Positions 43,433 to 51,966 are shown, counted from the stretch's first letter. The stretch is 64,000 bases of DNA from Anaerofustis butyriciformans (GCF_036289385.1 NZ_JAYFFH010000001.1:124001-188000), one strand, 5' to 3'. The notes: generated by a model not told the origin, from the sequence alone. Numbers and translations are program-made.

Positions 43433-43508
43433 GGTCGCATAGCTCAGCTGGGAGAGCACCTGCCTTACAAGCAGGGGGTCATAGGTTCGAGCCCTATTGC
43501 GACCACCA
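43433..43508 (+). tRNA. tRNA-Val (anticodon TAC)
   Basis: A full cloverleaf: acceptor GGTCGCA/TGCGACC, anticodon stem CCTGC/GCAGG with loop CTTACAA, T-loop GGTTCGAGCCC, and encoded CCA at 43506-43508. Confidence 0.97.
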
Positions 43509-43514
43509 TTTTAT

Positions 43515-43589
43515 GCGAAAGTGGCTCAGTGGTAGAGCATCGCCTTGCCAAGGCGAGGGTCGCGAGTTCGAATCTCGTCTTTCGCTCCA
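43515..43589 (+). tRNA. tRNA-Gly (anticodon GCC)
   Basis: Acceptor GCGAAAG/CTTTCGC, anticodon stem TCGCC/GGCGA with loop TTGCCAA, discriminator T (normal for Gly), and encoded CCA. Confidence 0.97.
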
Positions 43590-43593
43590 TTAT

Positions 43594-43682
43594 GCCGAAG
43601 TGGCGAAATTGGCAGACGCACAGGACTTAAAATCCTGCGATCCTTACCGATCGTACCGGTTCGACTCCGGTCTTCGGCACCA
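43594..43682 (+). tRNA. tRNA-Leu (anticodon TAA)
   Basis: A class II tRNA with a long variable arm. Acceptor GCCGAAG/CTTCGGC, anticodon stem CAGGA/TCCTG with loop CTTAAAA, discriminator A, and encoded CCA. Confidence 0.97.
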
Positions 43683-43689
43683 CTAAGAT

Positions 43690-43717
43690 TAAAACAGCAT
43701 TGGGCTGTTTTTTTATT
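43690..43717 (+). terminator. Terminator of the tRNA cluster
   Basis: AAACAGC pairs with GCTGTTT around ATTGG and is followed by seven T. Confidence 0.85.
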
Positions 43718-44108
43718 TTATGCGTGTTCCTTTGTATATATATTCCTTTTGGGAATAAATTTTTAAGGAATTGTTTTCGTTGTCTTTTAGAACATATACG
43801 TTTTCACCTATTTCCAGCTTATCATATAAATCTTTTGTGACGGATATGTTGATGTTTTCGTTTGTTGTTACGTAGTATATTGTCTTTCTCGTTCCCGATC
43901 CGGACGAGTTTATTGTTTCATATTTGTTTGTTATAGGTAAATTTATAATATACCAGTTTTTTTCTTTTTCAAACAAACTTACGTTTGATATCATGAAAAA
44001 TGCGAATACGAATAATATTATTGTCATGGGGAAAAGATATTTTAGAAAATTTGCGGAATTGTTTGTAAATGATTTTTCCTTTGTTAAATAAATTTTAAAG
44101 AAAATCAT
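43713..44108 (-). CDS. Single-pass membrane protein of unknown function
   Basis: This 131-residue protein has a basic N-tail, one membrane helix (about 24-42, YLFPMTIILFVFAFFM) and an outside domain of about 85 residues rich in Asn, Thr and Tyr. I do not recognise it. Its ATG overlaps the stop of a 31-codon ORF (TAATG), so translation is coupled. It is third in a minus-strand operon after the 228-residue membrane protein. Confidence 0.65.
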   Translation of the reverse strand: MIFFKIYLTKEKSFTNNSANFLKYLFPMTIILFVFAFFMISNVSLFEKEKNWYIINLPITNKYETINSSGSGTRKTIYYVTTNENINISVTKDLYDKLEIGENVYVLKDNENNSLKIYSQKEYIYKGTRIK

Positions 44109-44203
44109 TATCCCAAAATAATCAATATTATAAATGGAACAAATACCATTATGTTCAGTTCGCCCATATCTTTTTCTATCATTATATTGATTAATTCTTT
44201 CAT
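44108..44203 (-). CDS. Small 31-residue membrane-associated peptide
   Basis: The ATG at 44203, preceded by AAGGATAAAATC, opens 31 codons: MKELINIMIEKDMGELN, then a hydrophobic end (IMVFVPFIILIILG) that could span the membrane. The stop overlaps the next ATG as TAATG. It sits between two membrane-protein genes in the same direction with only 20-odd bases on its left, which favours a real small protein over chance. Confidence 0.55.
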   Translation of the reverse strand: MKELINIMIEKDMGELNIMVFVPFIILIILG

Positions 44204-44224
44204 GATTTTATCCTTAATCGGTTT

Positions 44225-44911
44225 TTATTGTTTGAGCCATTTTTTTAATTCGTTTATTTCATCTTCGTTTTTGTTTGTTTTTAAATATGTTTTTTTCGAT
44301 TTCTCGATTGCTTTTGAAATTTCATTCGTTAAGTTCGGATATTGATTTAATATTTCCTTTGGAATAAACAATGTTTCGCCTGTGTTTTCTTCTCTTAAAA
44401 GATAATTTATTCCGAGTAAGTTATATGCCAAAGAACTGTTTTTACCGTCATCATAAGGAAATATAATTCCTTCATCAATTGTAACGTATTTGTTTTTAAA
44501 CATAAACCATGGTAATTTTATTAAATTTTCGTTTGAAAACATTTCCTTTACGCCATATTGTGATAGAGTTATTTCATATACTGTGATGTAATTTTTATAA
44601 TTTTCATTCAAATTTTTTGAACCATGGAGGTAAAACCATTGTTTTACGATATTGCGTCTTGTTACAAAAATTATACAAGGGTTAAATATAAGAGTTGCTC
44701 CGTAAGCTGCGAGAACAAGGAAAAGAATAAAATACAGAAAAAACTGCATTGTTGTTTCTGTTATGAATATATAAGCGGAAATTATTGACAAAGGAATAAA
44801 AAAAATGCTGCAGAATATTCCAAGTTTTTTAAAATATGATTTGTTTTGTGCCTTGAAAATTTTTTTGAATTTTGTAAAATTGATATCTGCTTTAAATTTA
44901 ATTTCTTTCAT
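44225..44911 (-). CDS. Membrane protein, possibly YcxB-like
   Basis: This protein of about 228 residues has two close membrane helices (about 32-53 and 58-80, FLYFILFLVLAAYGATLIF) followed by a cytoplasmic domain (YEITLSQYGVKEMF, IKLPWFMFKNKYVTIDEGIIF) similar in pattern to YcxB-like C-terminal domains, and a Lys/Glu-rich end. I start at ATG 44911; a TTG 21 bases upstream lacks a ribosome site. It is first of three genes in a minus-strand operon. Function is unknown. Confidence 0.6.
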   Translation of the reverse strand: MKEIKFKADINFTKFKKIFKAQNKSYFKKLGIFCSIFFIPLSIISAYIFITETTMQFFLYFILFLVLAAYGATLIFNPCIIFVTRRNIVKQWFYLHGSKNLNENYKNYITVYEITLSQYGVKEMFSNENLIKLPWFMFKNKYVTIDEGIIFPYDDGKNSSLAYNLLGINYLLREENTGETLFIPKEILNQYPNLTNEISKAIEKSKKTYLKTNKNEDEINELKKWLKQ

Positions 44912-45080
44912 GTTTGTATGCCCTTTCTTCAATTTATATTTTAAATTATAATTAATAAAAGTACCAATTCAATTAAAAACTTATTAATTTATAAAGATTT
45001 TACATCAATTTATATATATTTTTATTTTAATGAAAAATAAAACGGTCATTAATTTTTATATTTAATATCGGTTACGATTA

Positions 45081-45109
45081 TTGAACGTGTTCTGTTTTTA
45101 TTATATAAT
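45081..45109 (+). promoter_or_regulatory. Promoter for prmA
   Basis: TTGAAC (45081-45086) and TATAAT (45104-45109) are spaced 17 bp, 25 bp before the start. Confidence 0.65.
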
Positions 45110-45133
45110 TTTATACAAAGGAGAAAAGAAAAT

Positions 45134-46078
45134 ATGAATTATAACGAAATCAGCATATATACGAAGACAGAGGGAATAGACCTTCTTATATCGTCTTTGT
45201 CCGATATGGGAATGGACAGCTTTTTAATAGAAGACAAAAAGGAATTTGAAGAATTTTTGGAAGACAACAGGGAAACATGGGATCTTGTTGATGAAGATTT
45301 AAAGAAGAAAAATATCGAAACAAACGTTAAGGTATATATTCTTGAAGATGAAAGTCAAGCAGAAAAAATAGAAGAAATAAAAAATATGTTAAACAGGTTA
45401 AAGGCGTCAGATAGTGAAGATATATTTGGCAGTCTTAACATGACTTTTAACGACATTAAAGAAGAGGACTGGGCTAATAACTGGAAGAAATACTTTAAGC
45501 CTTTTAATGTAGGTAAAAAGTTACTTATAAAACCTACATGGGAAGAATGCGACAACGAAGAAAACAGAATAATTCTTGAAATCGACCCTGGGGCAAGTTT
45601 TGGAACGGGAAGTCATGAAACCACAAAGATGTGTTTAATAGGGCTTGAAGATTACATGAAAGAGGGAGATGAAGTAATAGACGTAGGATGTGGAAGTGGT
45701 ATACTTTCCATTGCTGCCGCAAAACTTGGCTGTAAGCACGTGACAGGGGTTGACATCGACCCAATGTGTATAGAGACATCATCATACCTTTCAAAGATAA
45801 ACTCTGTTTCTGATAAGTTTGATGTGTTTATAGGAGATTTGGCAGAAAAGGTAGACGTTCAGGCTGATGTTGTTGTGGCAAATATATTTGCCCACATAAT
45901 AAAAAGACTTACTCCTGATACTAAGAGAATACTTAAAAAAGGCGGTATATTTATTTCAAGCGGTATAATAAAAGAAACCGTTGATACTGTTATAGACAGT
46001 TACAAAGAAAGTGGTTTTGAAATACTTGAAGTAAACAATATGGGGGATTGGTACTGCGTAGTAGGTAAAAGGCTTTAA
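45134..46078 (+). CDS. prmA: Ribosomal protein L11 methyltransferase
   Basis: This 314-residue SAM enzyme trimethylates L11. The N-terminal substrate-recognition domain (about 1-100) precedes the linker and the catalytic domain, with IDPGASFGTGSHETTKMCL, the SAM loop DVGCGSGILSIAAAKLG, GVDIDP and the NIFAHII motif. Length and order are normal. AAGGAG precedes the ATG. The next gene begins 15 nt after its stop, so a two- or three-gene operon is likely. Confidence 0.95.
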   Translation: MNYNEISIYTKTEGIDLLISSLSDMGMDSFLIEDKKEFEEFLEDNRETWDLVDEDLKKKNIETNVKVYILEDESQAEKIEEIKNMLNRLKASDSEDIFGSLNMTFNDIKEEDWANNWKKYFKPFNVGKKLLIKPTWEECDNEENRIILEIDPGASFGTGSHETTKMCLIGLEDYMKEGDEVIDVGCGSGILSIAAAKLGCKHVTGVDIDPMCIETSSYLSKINSVSDKFDVFIGDLAEKVDVQADVVVANIFAHIIKRLTPDTKRILKKGGIFISSGIIKETVDTVIDSYKESGFEILEVNNMGDWYCVVGKRL

Positions 46079-46092
46079 GCTTGGAGGAAGAT

Positions 46093-46791
46093 TTGAAAGT
46101 AGCTTTAATTAACGGTCAAAATCACAAAGGTTCCAGTTACAACACCGGAAAGATTTTGGCTTTAAAACTTACAAGTGAAGAGGATATTTTTGAGATATTC
46201 TTACCTAAAGATTTTGATAAATACTGTATGGGATGTAATTCATGTTTTATGAAAAGCGAGAGGTTATGCCCACACTATGAACTTATTCATCCTATTGATG
46301 AGATAATGAAAAAGTGCGATGTGCTTATATTTACTACCCCGACTTATGTATTCCATATGAGCGGTCAGCTTAAAGGGTTTTTGGATCATTTTGGTTACAG
46401 GTGGATTGTTCATAGACCCGAAGCTATTATGTTTAAAAAGCAGGCTGTTTGTATTTCAACCGCTGCGGGAATGGGAACAAAGAAAGCCGTAAAGGGAATA
46501 AAAGACAGTTTATTCTTTTGGGGAATATCTAAGATATATACTCTTGGAATAAATGTATACAGCGTAACTTGGAATGACGTAAGCGAAAAGGTAAAAGAAA
46601 AAATAGACAAAAAGACCGATAAAACGGCAAGGAAGATATTAAAAAATGTTGGTAAAACAAAGCCTACAATAAAAACGAAACTTTGGTTTTACGGTGTAAG
46701 GATGTTACAGAAAAAGGGCGGTTTAAATAAAGTCGACAATGAATACTGGAACATGAAAGGTTACACCAAAGACAAAAGACCTTGGCTTTAA
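46093..46791 (+). CDS. NAD(P)H-dependent oxidoreductase (flavodoxin-like fold)
   Basis: This protein of about 232 residues of the FMN-dependent NADPH reductase group has an N-terminal ALINGQNHKGSSYNTGKIL phosphate-binding loop, a FMGCNSC-like segment YCMGCNSCFMKSERLCPHY with four cysteines, and the FMN-binding stretch TPTYVFHMSGQLKGFLDHF. TTG 46093 is the start, after GGAGGAAG; a TTG at 46081 overlaps that site. Such proteins with a CxxC loop are often annotated as iron-sulfur flavoprotein relatives. Substrate is unknown. Confidence 0.82.
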   Translation: MKVALINGQNHKGSSYNTGKILALKLTSEEDIFEIFLPKDFDKYCMGCNSCFMKSERLCPHYELIHPIDEIMKKCDVLIFTTPTYVFHMSGQLKGFLDHFGYRWIVHRPEAIMFKKQAVCISTAAGMGTKKAVKGIKDSLFFWGISKIYTLGINVYSVTWNDVSEKVKEKIDKKTDKTARKILKNVGKTKPTIKTKLWFYGVRMLQKKGGLNKVDNEYWNMKGYTKDKRPWL

Positions 46792-46826
46792 TAAAATATA
46801 ATAAATATAATAAACGGAGGAGCAAA

Positions 46827-48014
46827 ATGCAAAAATTCGATTACTACACACCGACTAAAGTAATCTTCGGTAAAGGAAGAGAAGCAGAAGTTGGAATGGA
46901 AATGAAAAAAGACGGAGCAAAGAAAGCTTATATTGTATATGGTGGGGGAAGCGTAAAAAGAAGCGGACTTCTTGACAGAGTAGAAGAAGCTTTGAAAGCC
47001 GAAAGCATCGAATATAAAATGATTGGCGGAGTTAAACCAAACCCAAGATTATCTCTTGCAAGAGAAGGTGTTGAAGACGCAAAGGCTTTCGGCGCTGATT
47101 TTATCTTAGCAGTAGGAGGCGGAAGCGTTATTGATACAGCAAAGGGTATTGCACACGGCGTTGCAAATCCAGATGTTGATATTTGGGATTTCTGGGAAGG
47201 AAAGAAAAAAGTTGAAAAATCACTTCCTGTAGGTGTTATTTTAACTATTTCTGCAGCAGGTAGCGAAATGAGTAATTCAGCTGTTTTAACAAACGAAGAA
47301 ACAGGAGTAAAAAGAGGTCTTTCAACAGACTTTAACAGACCAAAATTTGCAATCATGAACCCTGAACTTACATTTACACTTCCTGATTATCAAGTTGGAT
47401 GCGGTATAGTTGATATTATGATGCATACAATGGACAGATATTTTACAGATTTAAGCGAATGTCAAAACGATTTAACAGACGAAATCGCAGAAGCACTTCT
47501 TAGAACAGTTATTAAAAACGGTAAAGTTGCTGCAAAAAATAAAGAAGACTATCATGCAATGAGCGAAATTATGTGGGCAGGTTCATTATCACACAACGGA
47601 CTTACTGGTCTTGGTGCTCCTATGGACTTTGCTACTCACAGACTTGGTCATTCTCTAAGTGCTAAATTTGATGTTGCTCATGGTGCTTCACTTTCTACAA
47701 TGTGGCCTCACTGGGCAAATTATGTAAAACACAAAGACCTTGACAGATTTGCAAGATATGCAAAGAATGTTTGGGGTATTACTGAAGGAACAAAAGAAGA
47801 GCTTGCCGATAAAGGTATTGAAGCGACAGCAGAATTCTTCCGTTCTATAAATATGCCTACAAACTTTACAGAACTTGGAATCGGTATTCAAGACGAAGAA
47901 AGTTTAAGAGAACTTACTGACAGATGTTTCTATGTTAAAGGCACAAAAGTTGGAAAACTTATTCCTTTAACAGAAGAGGATATTTATCCTATTTATGTTA
48001 GTGCTAATAAATAA
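46827..48014 (+). CDS. Iron-containing (butanol-type) alcohol dehydrogenase, second copy
   Basis: This protein of about 395 residues is paralogous to the gene at 9052 (shared VYGGGSVKRSGL, AVGGGSVIDTAKGI). Metal ligands are visible in GIVDIMMHTMDRYF, FATHRLGHSL and DVAHGASLSTMWPHW. It begins at ATG 46827 after CGGAGGAGC, giving the usual QKFDYYTPTKVIFGKG opening. It probably reduces an aldehyde for fermentative NAD(P)+ recycling. Codon use suggests good expression. A composite repeat element follows directly. Confidence 0.92.
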   Translation: MQKFDYYTPTKVIFGKGREAEVGMEMKKDGAKKAYIVYGGGSVKRSGLLDRVEEALKAESIEYKMIGGVKPNPRLSLAREGVEDAKAFGADFILAVGGGSVIDTAKGIAHGVANPDVDIWDFWEGKKKVEKSLPVGVILTISAAGSEMSNSAVLTNEETGVKRGLSTDFNRPKFAIMNPELTFTLPDYQVGCGIVDIMMHTMDRYFTDLSECQNDLTDEIAEALLRTVIKNGKVAAKNKEDYHAMSEIMWAGSLSHNGLTGLGAPMDFATHRLGHSLSAKFDVAHGASLSTMWPHWANYVKHKDLDRFARYAKNVWGITEGTKEELADKGIEATAEFFRSINMPTNFTELGIGIQDEESLRELTDRCFYVKGTKVGKLIPLTEEDIYPIYVSANK

Positions 48015-48024
48015 TCATTTATAT

Positions 48025-48262
48025 AAGGGGCGTTGCCCCTTAAACCCCATTAAGGGATACTCCCTTAACAACCCTATCTTAAGGGGTGTTACCCCTTAAC
48101 AACCCCACTCTTTTTTTGCTTGTCCAAAAAAAGAGGTAAAAAGGACACTTCTCGGCGAAGAGCCTTTGACGCACTCCAAAGCTTACTAAAAATACTACCC
48201 GTATTTTTAGAGCTGGAGTGCTACCCCGCCCCTGCATTTGATTGTGGGGTGGGGTGTTTTTT
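48025..48262 (+). repeat. Composite palindromic intergenic element, copy B1
   Basis: Three palindromes come first (48025-48041 AAGGGGC/GCCCCTT; 48050-48068 TTAAGGGA/TCCCTTAA; 48079-48099 TTAAGGGGT/ACCCCTTAA), joined by AACCCC and ACAACCC. Then come hairpins at 48108-48135 (CTCTTTTTTT/AAAAAAAGAG), 48148-48160 (CTTC/GAAG) and 48171-48221 (outer GCACTCCA/TGGAGTGC, inner AAAAATAC/GTATTTTT, loop TACCC). Last is a GC-rich terminator-like hairpin at 48223-48255 followed by six T. It may also terminate the alcohol dehydrogenase transcript. Confidence 0.85.
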
Positions 48263-48419
48263 GTTTGTTTTTAGAATTTGGGGAAAGCTATTTGCGTAGG
48301 CACATTGGAGATTTTTAATGTGCTTGGATTTTATGCGGAAAATACCTAGTTTACCAGTGAAATAGTGCTACCCCGACCTTGCATTTTGATTGTGGGAGAG
48401 GATGTCCTTAAACCTATAT

Positions 48420-48777
48420 TTAAGGGTTTTCAACCCTTAACAACCCTATCTTAAGGGGTGTTACCCCTTAACAACCCCACTCTTTTTTTGCTTGTCCAAA
48501 AAAAGAGGTAAAAAGGACACTTCTCGGCGAAGAGCCTTTGACGCACTCCAAAGCTTACTAAAAATACTACCCGTATTTTTAGAGCTGGAGTGCTACCCCG
48601 CCCCTGCATTTGATTGTGGGGTGGGGTGTTTTTTGTTTGTTTTTAGAATTTGGGGAAAGCTATTTGCGTAGGCACATTGGAGATTTTTAATGTGCTTGGA
48701 CTTTATGCGGAAAATACCTAATTTAACAGTGAACGAATGCTACCCCGACCTTGCATTTTGATGTGGGGTGGGGTGTT
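48420..48777 (+). repeat. Composite element copy B2, direct tandem duplicate at 372-bp offset
   Basis: From about 48437 the sequence repeats 48065-48410 nearly base for base, 372 bp later, including all hairpins and a 150-bp tail with GCACATT/AATGTGC and TACCCCGACC. The palindrome at 48420-48440 is a different unit (TTAAGGGTT/AACCCTTAA), as in copies A and D. The near identity points to a recent duplication. Confidence 0.88.
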
Positions 48778-48889
48778 TTTTTATTTCTTTAAATTCTTTT
48801 ATGAAAGTTTGTGGGACAGTGTGGAGTTATTGAAGTAATATTTATATTTAGATTTGAAATGCCTTGTTTTATGGGGTGTTTTTTGTTTT

Positions 48890-48948
48890 GTAAAGGAACC
48901 TTGACAAAATTGTTGTTTGGAGTATAATATATGTAAAGGAACCTTTAC
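48890..48948 (+). promoter_or_regulatory. Promoter framed by two XRE operators
   Basis: TTGACA (48901-48906) and TATAAT (48923-48928) are spaced 16 bp. GTAAAGGAACCTTGAC (48890-48905) covers the -35 and GTAAAGGAACCTTTAC (48933-48948, a perfect palindrome with 7-bp arms) lies just after the -10. They are 43 bp apart, about four helical turns, so paired binding is plausible. The gene downstream is an XRE regulator. Confidence 0.78.
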
Positions 48949-48962
48949 ATAGGAGGGTGAAG

Positions 48963-49175
48963 TTGAAGAATAACGTTGAAAAGTTTAGAAAGGAAATGCG
49001 ACTTAATCAGGAGAGTTTTGCAAAGGAATTAAAAGTATCAAGGCAGACTATAAGTGCTATTGAAAACGGGAAGTATAATCCCTCTTTGGAACTTGCTTTT
49101 GAGATATCTCGTTTTTTCAATAAGACTATAGAAGAAATTTTTATATATGAGGAGGGAAAAAATAATGAAAAATAA
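48963..49175 (+). CDS. XRE-family HTH transcriptional regulator
   Basis: This 70-residue DNA-binding protein is a single Cro/CI-type helix-turn-helix (LNQESFAKELKVSRQTISAIENGKYNPSLELAFEISRFF). I use TTG 48963, 6 bases after AGGAGG; a GTG at 48957 overlaps that site. Such small regulators followed by DUF2178-like membrane proteins form common Firmicute modules. It overlaps the next gene by 11 nt and likely represses its own operon at the paired operators. Confidence 0.9.
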   Translation: MKNNVEKFRKEMRLNQESFAKELKVSRQTISAIENGKYNPSLELAFEISRFFNKTIEEIFIYEEGKNNEK

Positions 49176-49560
49176 ATATCAGTACTGGTACATCGGGTAT
49201 ATTATTTCATTTATTTTATTTGTCACATTGATTATGACAGACTTTCCTAAAAGCGTGGATATGGGAATGATGATTTTATTTAGTGCTGTATTTGGTGTTT
49301 CTCATTTTCAAATTTGGCATAATAAAATGATAGAAAAAGACATTGATTATAAAAATGAAGTTATGGATGAAAGAAATATATTAATCAAAGAAAAAGCAGG
49401 TAATATTGCAAATATGATTACATTGATATTGCTTAGCATTGCAACAGTAGTATTTATTTGTTTAAATTTTGTTTTTCCTGCTATTATTACAGCCATGATT
49501 ATTTTTATTCAGCCTATTATTCTTATTATTATTAGTAATAGCATTGAAAATAAAATGTAG
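49165..49560 (+). CDS. Four-helix membrane protein, DUF2178-like
   Basis: This 131-residue protein has helices near 8-28, 33-50, 80-102 and 104-125. The cytoplasmic loop KDIDYKNEVMDERNILIKEKAG resembles the D/E-R-x-x-x-I-x-x-K-A-G motif of DUF2178 and related XRE-linked membrane proteins. ATG 49165 follows GAGGAGGG. It is translationally overlapped with the XRE gene. Function is unknown. Confidence 0.72.
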   Translation: MKNKYQYWYIGYIISFILFVTLIMTDFPKSVDMGMMILFSAVFGVSHFQIWHNKMIEKDIDYKNEVMDERNILIKEKAGNIANMITLILLSIATVVFICLNFVFPAIITAMIIFIQPIILIIISNSIENKM

Positions 49561-49623
49561 AAAATCCATAGAGTTTTTACGTATTATTAATAAATTAAAC
49601 TTTTATATATGAGGTTATGAAAA

Positions 49624-50070
49624 ATGAAAAAGAGTAATTTAATTTATGGTGCTATATTTGTTTTGATTGGAATTTTGTTTATAATGCTTGCGGTATTTAA
49701 AGAAAGCAGACTGGGGAGTATCTTTATTGGTCTTGGGGGAGGCTTTTTGTTTAACGGTGTAATTAGCATATTTAGGTATTTTTATTATAGTAATGATAAA
49801 AACAAGGAAAAATATTTAAAGAAACTTGAAAATGAAAGAATAGAATTGCATGACGAATTAAAAGAAAGCCTTAGAAATAAAAGCGGAAGATATGCTTATA
49901 TAATAAATTTGATTATACTTTGTATCAGTGCTTTTGTCTTTGCTTGTTTATCTATGATGGAAATTACAATAAGCATAACAGCGTTTATTATTTACTTGAT
50001 TGTTTTAATTATTTTAAATTATGTTTTTGGGGTATATATTTATAAAAAATTACTAAACAAATACAAATAA
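49624..50070 (+). CDS. Four-helix membrane protein related to its upstream neighbour
   Basis: This 148-residue protein has the same plan as the previous protein: two helices, a charged loop (LENERIELHDELKESLRNKSGRYAY) matching the loop motif of its neighbour, and two more helices. It is third in the XRE operon. The paired related proteins may form a heteromer. Function is unknown. Confidence 0.7.
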   Translation: MKKSNLIYGAIFVLIGILFIMLAVFKESRLGSIFIGLGGGFLFNGVISIFRYFYYSNDKNKEKYLKKLENERIELHDELKESLRNKSGRYAYIINLIILCISAFVFACLSMMEITISITAFIIYLIVLIILNYVFGVYIYKKLLNKYK

Positions 50071-50071
50071 A

Positions 50072-50097
50072 AAGCAGTGGTTAATATGCCACTGCTT
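50072..50097 (-). terminator. Terminator overlapping the methyltransferase end
   Basis: AAGCAGTGG pairs with CCACTGCTT. On the minus strand a T run follows, so it ends the methyltransferase transcript; part of the stem is coding. Confidence 0.7.
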
Positions 50098-50794
50098 GAA
50101 TTTTTTCGCTTTCTTCATTTGGTTTGTCTTTTGTAAGGAAGTCGTAGAAGAATACATTTTCAAAGCCTGCTTCTTTTAAAGCTTCGTTTATTGTATTTAC
50201 TGAGAAAATCCTTTGTTTATGTTCTACCTTACATAGTCTTTCTTTAGTGTTTGATATTATGATTGTAGTATTTAACCAGTTATCTTTTTTACTTCTTCTT
50301 ACATCAAAGGTTAAACCTTCGTTTTCTAAAATTTCATTTTCCGGTTTATAATATTCGCTTATTATATCAAAAGTAAAACTACCGCCTTTATTTAGATATT
50401 TCTTTATGTTTTTAAAGGTCTTTAACAAATCATTTTCGCTTTGAAGATAATTTATGCTGTCGCATACGCTGTAAATAAAATCAAAGGTGATGTCTGAAAC
50501 AAAGTCTTTCATATCTGCTTTCATAAAACGGAAGTCTTTTTCTTCATAGTAAGCATTTTCGTTTGCTTTTACAAGCATTTCACCGCTTATGTCTATTCCG
50601 TAAAAATCACCATTTAAAATATCGCTTAAAAAAAGCATCATATATCCGCTTCCACATCCAATATCTAAAATAGTGTTTGGATTATTTATGGTTGAAAGGT
50701 CCTTTATATAATCTGCCCACATTTCATAGTCTGCAAGAGCGATGTAATTATCATAGTATTCACTAAAATTTTTATAGCTGTTATTATTTTTCAT
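50081..50794 (-). CDS. Class I SAM-dependent methyltransferase
   Basis: This 237-residue protein has ILDIGCGSGYMMLFL (SAM loop), YGIDISGEML and the FDFIYSVCDSINYL motif, with the C-terminal half typical of methyltransferases of COG1092/UbiE-like small groups. Substrate is unknown. Its ATG overlaps the stop of the HAD gene by 11 nt, so the two are coupled. Confidence 0.85.
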   Translation of the reverse strand: MKNNNSYKNFSEYYDNYIALADYEMWADYIKDLSTINNPNTILDIGCGSGYMMLFLSDILNGDFYGIDISGEMLVKANENAYYEEKDFRFMKADMKDFVSDITFDFIYSVCDSINYLQSENDLLKTFKNIKKYLNKGGSFTFDIISEYYKPENEILENEGLTFDVRRSKKDNWLNTTIIISNTKERLCKVEHKQRIFSVNTINEALKEAGFENVFFYDFLTKDKPNEESEKIQAVAY

Positions 50795-51893
50795 TTAATA
50801 AATTCTCTCTTATAAAGTTTTCTACGCCGTTATCAAATACACTGTCGGTTATATACATAGCGTGTTTTTTTACCTCATCTGAAGCATTATCCACACAGAC
50901 CGATACACCTGAATTTTCAAACATTGATACGTCTGTTATGCTGTCTCCAAAAGAAATAATGTTTTCTTTATCTATTTTTAAGTAGTCTTTTAAAAATAAA
51001 AGTGCGTTTCCTTTTGTTGACGGACCGAACTCAAAGGTTGTTGTAAATGATTTTGTGTAGTTTAATTTATCATGATTTTCTCCAAGTCTTTTTAGTGTAT
51101 CATGGGTGTTTTTATCACCGACAAAATCAAATGTGCAAACTCTGGTTAGGGGAATATCAAAAGGCATATCCCTTAATTTATCTATTACGTGAAGTTTAAA
51201 ACCCTCTACTATATTTTCTATTGGCGAGAAGAAGTTTATATTTTTATTTACAATTTCAGGATTATATTTGCTTTTTGTAATGTATAAATCCTCTCCTGAT
51301 TCGATTAAATAAATTAAAGTATCCTTATATTTTAATGTATTTAATACGTCTTTTTTTGTTTCTTCTTCGATTAATATTTCCTTTAAGATATGTCTTTTTT
51401 GGTTTTCGTAGTCGTATTTTACTAGGCTTGCTCCGTTATCGCATATTATATAATCCGGTTTTAATTTATAAGCGAAGTTAAACGCTTGATAAAAGCCTCT
51501 TGCGGTTGCGAATGCAGTTATATAGCCCATATCCTTTAACTCATTAAAAAGACTTACATAATTTTCATCGATACTGAATTCATCTTTTAATAAAGTATGG
51601 TCAAGGTCAGTAATAATTAGTTTAATGTTTTTTAATTTTTCTTCCTTTTTCATATTTGTAAATTCCATTAATTTGTTATTAATATAATCGTAGTTTTCCT
51701 TTTTATGAGGCAGTAGGCAGTTTGAGCAATCCTTTATTCCGTTTTTTGTATAAGTGAAGTTTCCCATACATTTTTCTTCCATTAAATACAAAGGACAATA
51801 GCAGAAAAGACAGTTAAAATTATCCTTATCTTCTGTTTTATGGCAGGGGAAAAATTCACATTTGCTGTTATTTATAAATTTATAATTTTCCAT
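50784..51893 (-). CDS. Cysteine-rich small domain fused to Cof-type HAD hydrolase
   Basis: In this 369-residue fusion residues 1-65 match the cysteine-rich small domain (PF04071 pattern): CEFFPCH, FNCLFCYCPLY, CMGNFTYTKNG and KDCSNCLLPH, about nine cysteines likely to bind metal. Residues 90-365 form a Cof/HAD IIB phosphatase: ITDLDHTLL (motif I), FATARGF, a cap, a Lys near STKGNALLFL and the final FGDSITDVSMFENSGVSV (motif IV). The HAD part normally acts on small phosphorylated metabolites. The start is ATG 51893. It is cotranscribed with a methyltransferase. Confidence 0.82.
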   Translation of the reverse strand: MENYKFINNSKCEFFPCHKTEDKDNFNCLFCYCPLYLMEEKCMGNFTYTKNGIKDCSNCLLPHKKENYDYINNKLMEFTNMKKEEKLKNIKLIITDLDHTLLKDEFSIDENYVSLFNELKDMGYITAFATARGFYQAFNFAYKLKPDYIICDNGASLVKYDYENQKRHILKEILIEEETKKDVLNTLKYKDTLIYLIESGEDLYITKSKYNPEIVNKNINFFSPIENIVEGFKLHVIDKLRDMPFDIPLTRVCTFDFVGDKNTHDTLKRLGENHDKLNYTKSFTTTFEFGPSTKGNALLFLKDYLKIDKENIISFGDSITDVSMFENSGVSVCVDNASDEVKKHAMYITDSVFDNGVENFIRENLLNEK

Positions 51894-51966
51894 AAAATTA
51901 ATTTTAAATTAAAAACACCCTTTTTGCAAGGTGGTTTGATATAATATTTTATTGAAAAGAGGTAGT

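Noticed and set aside
43390..43766. Three overlapping frames of 67-98 codons
   Set aside because: They run through the Val, Gly and Leu tRNA genes and have no start signals.
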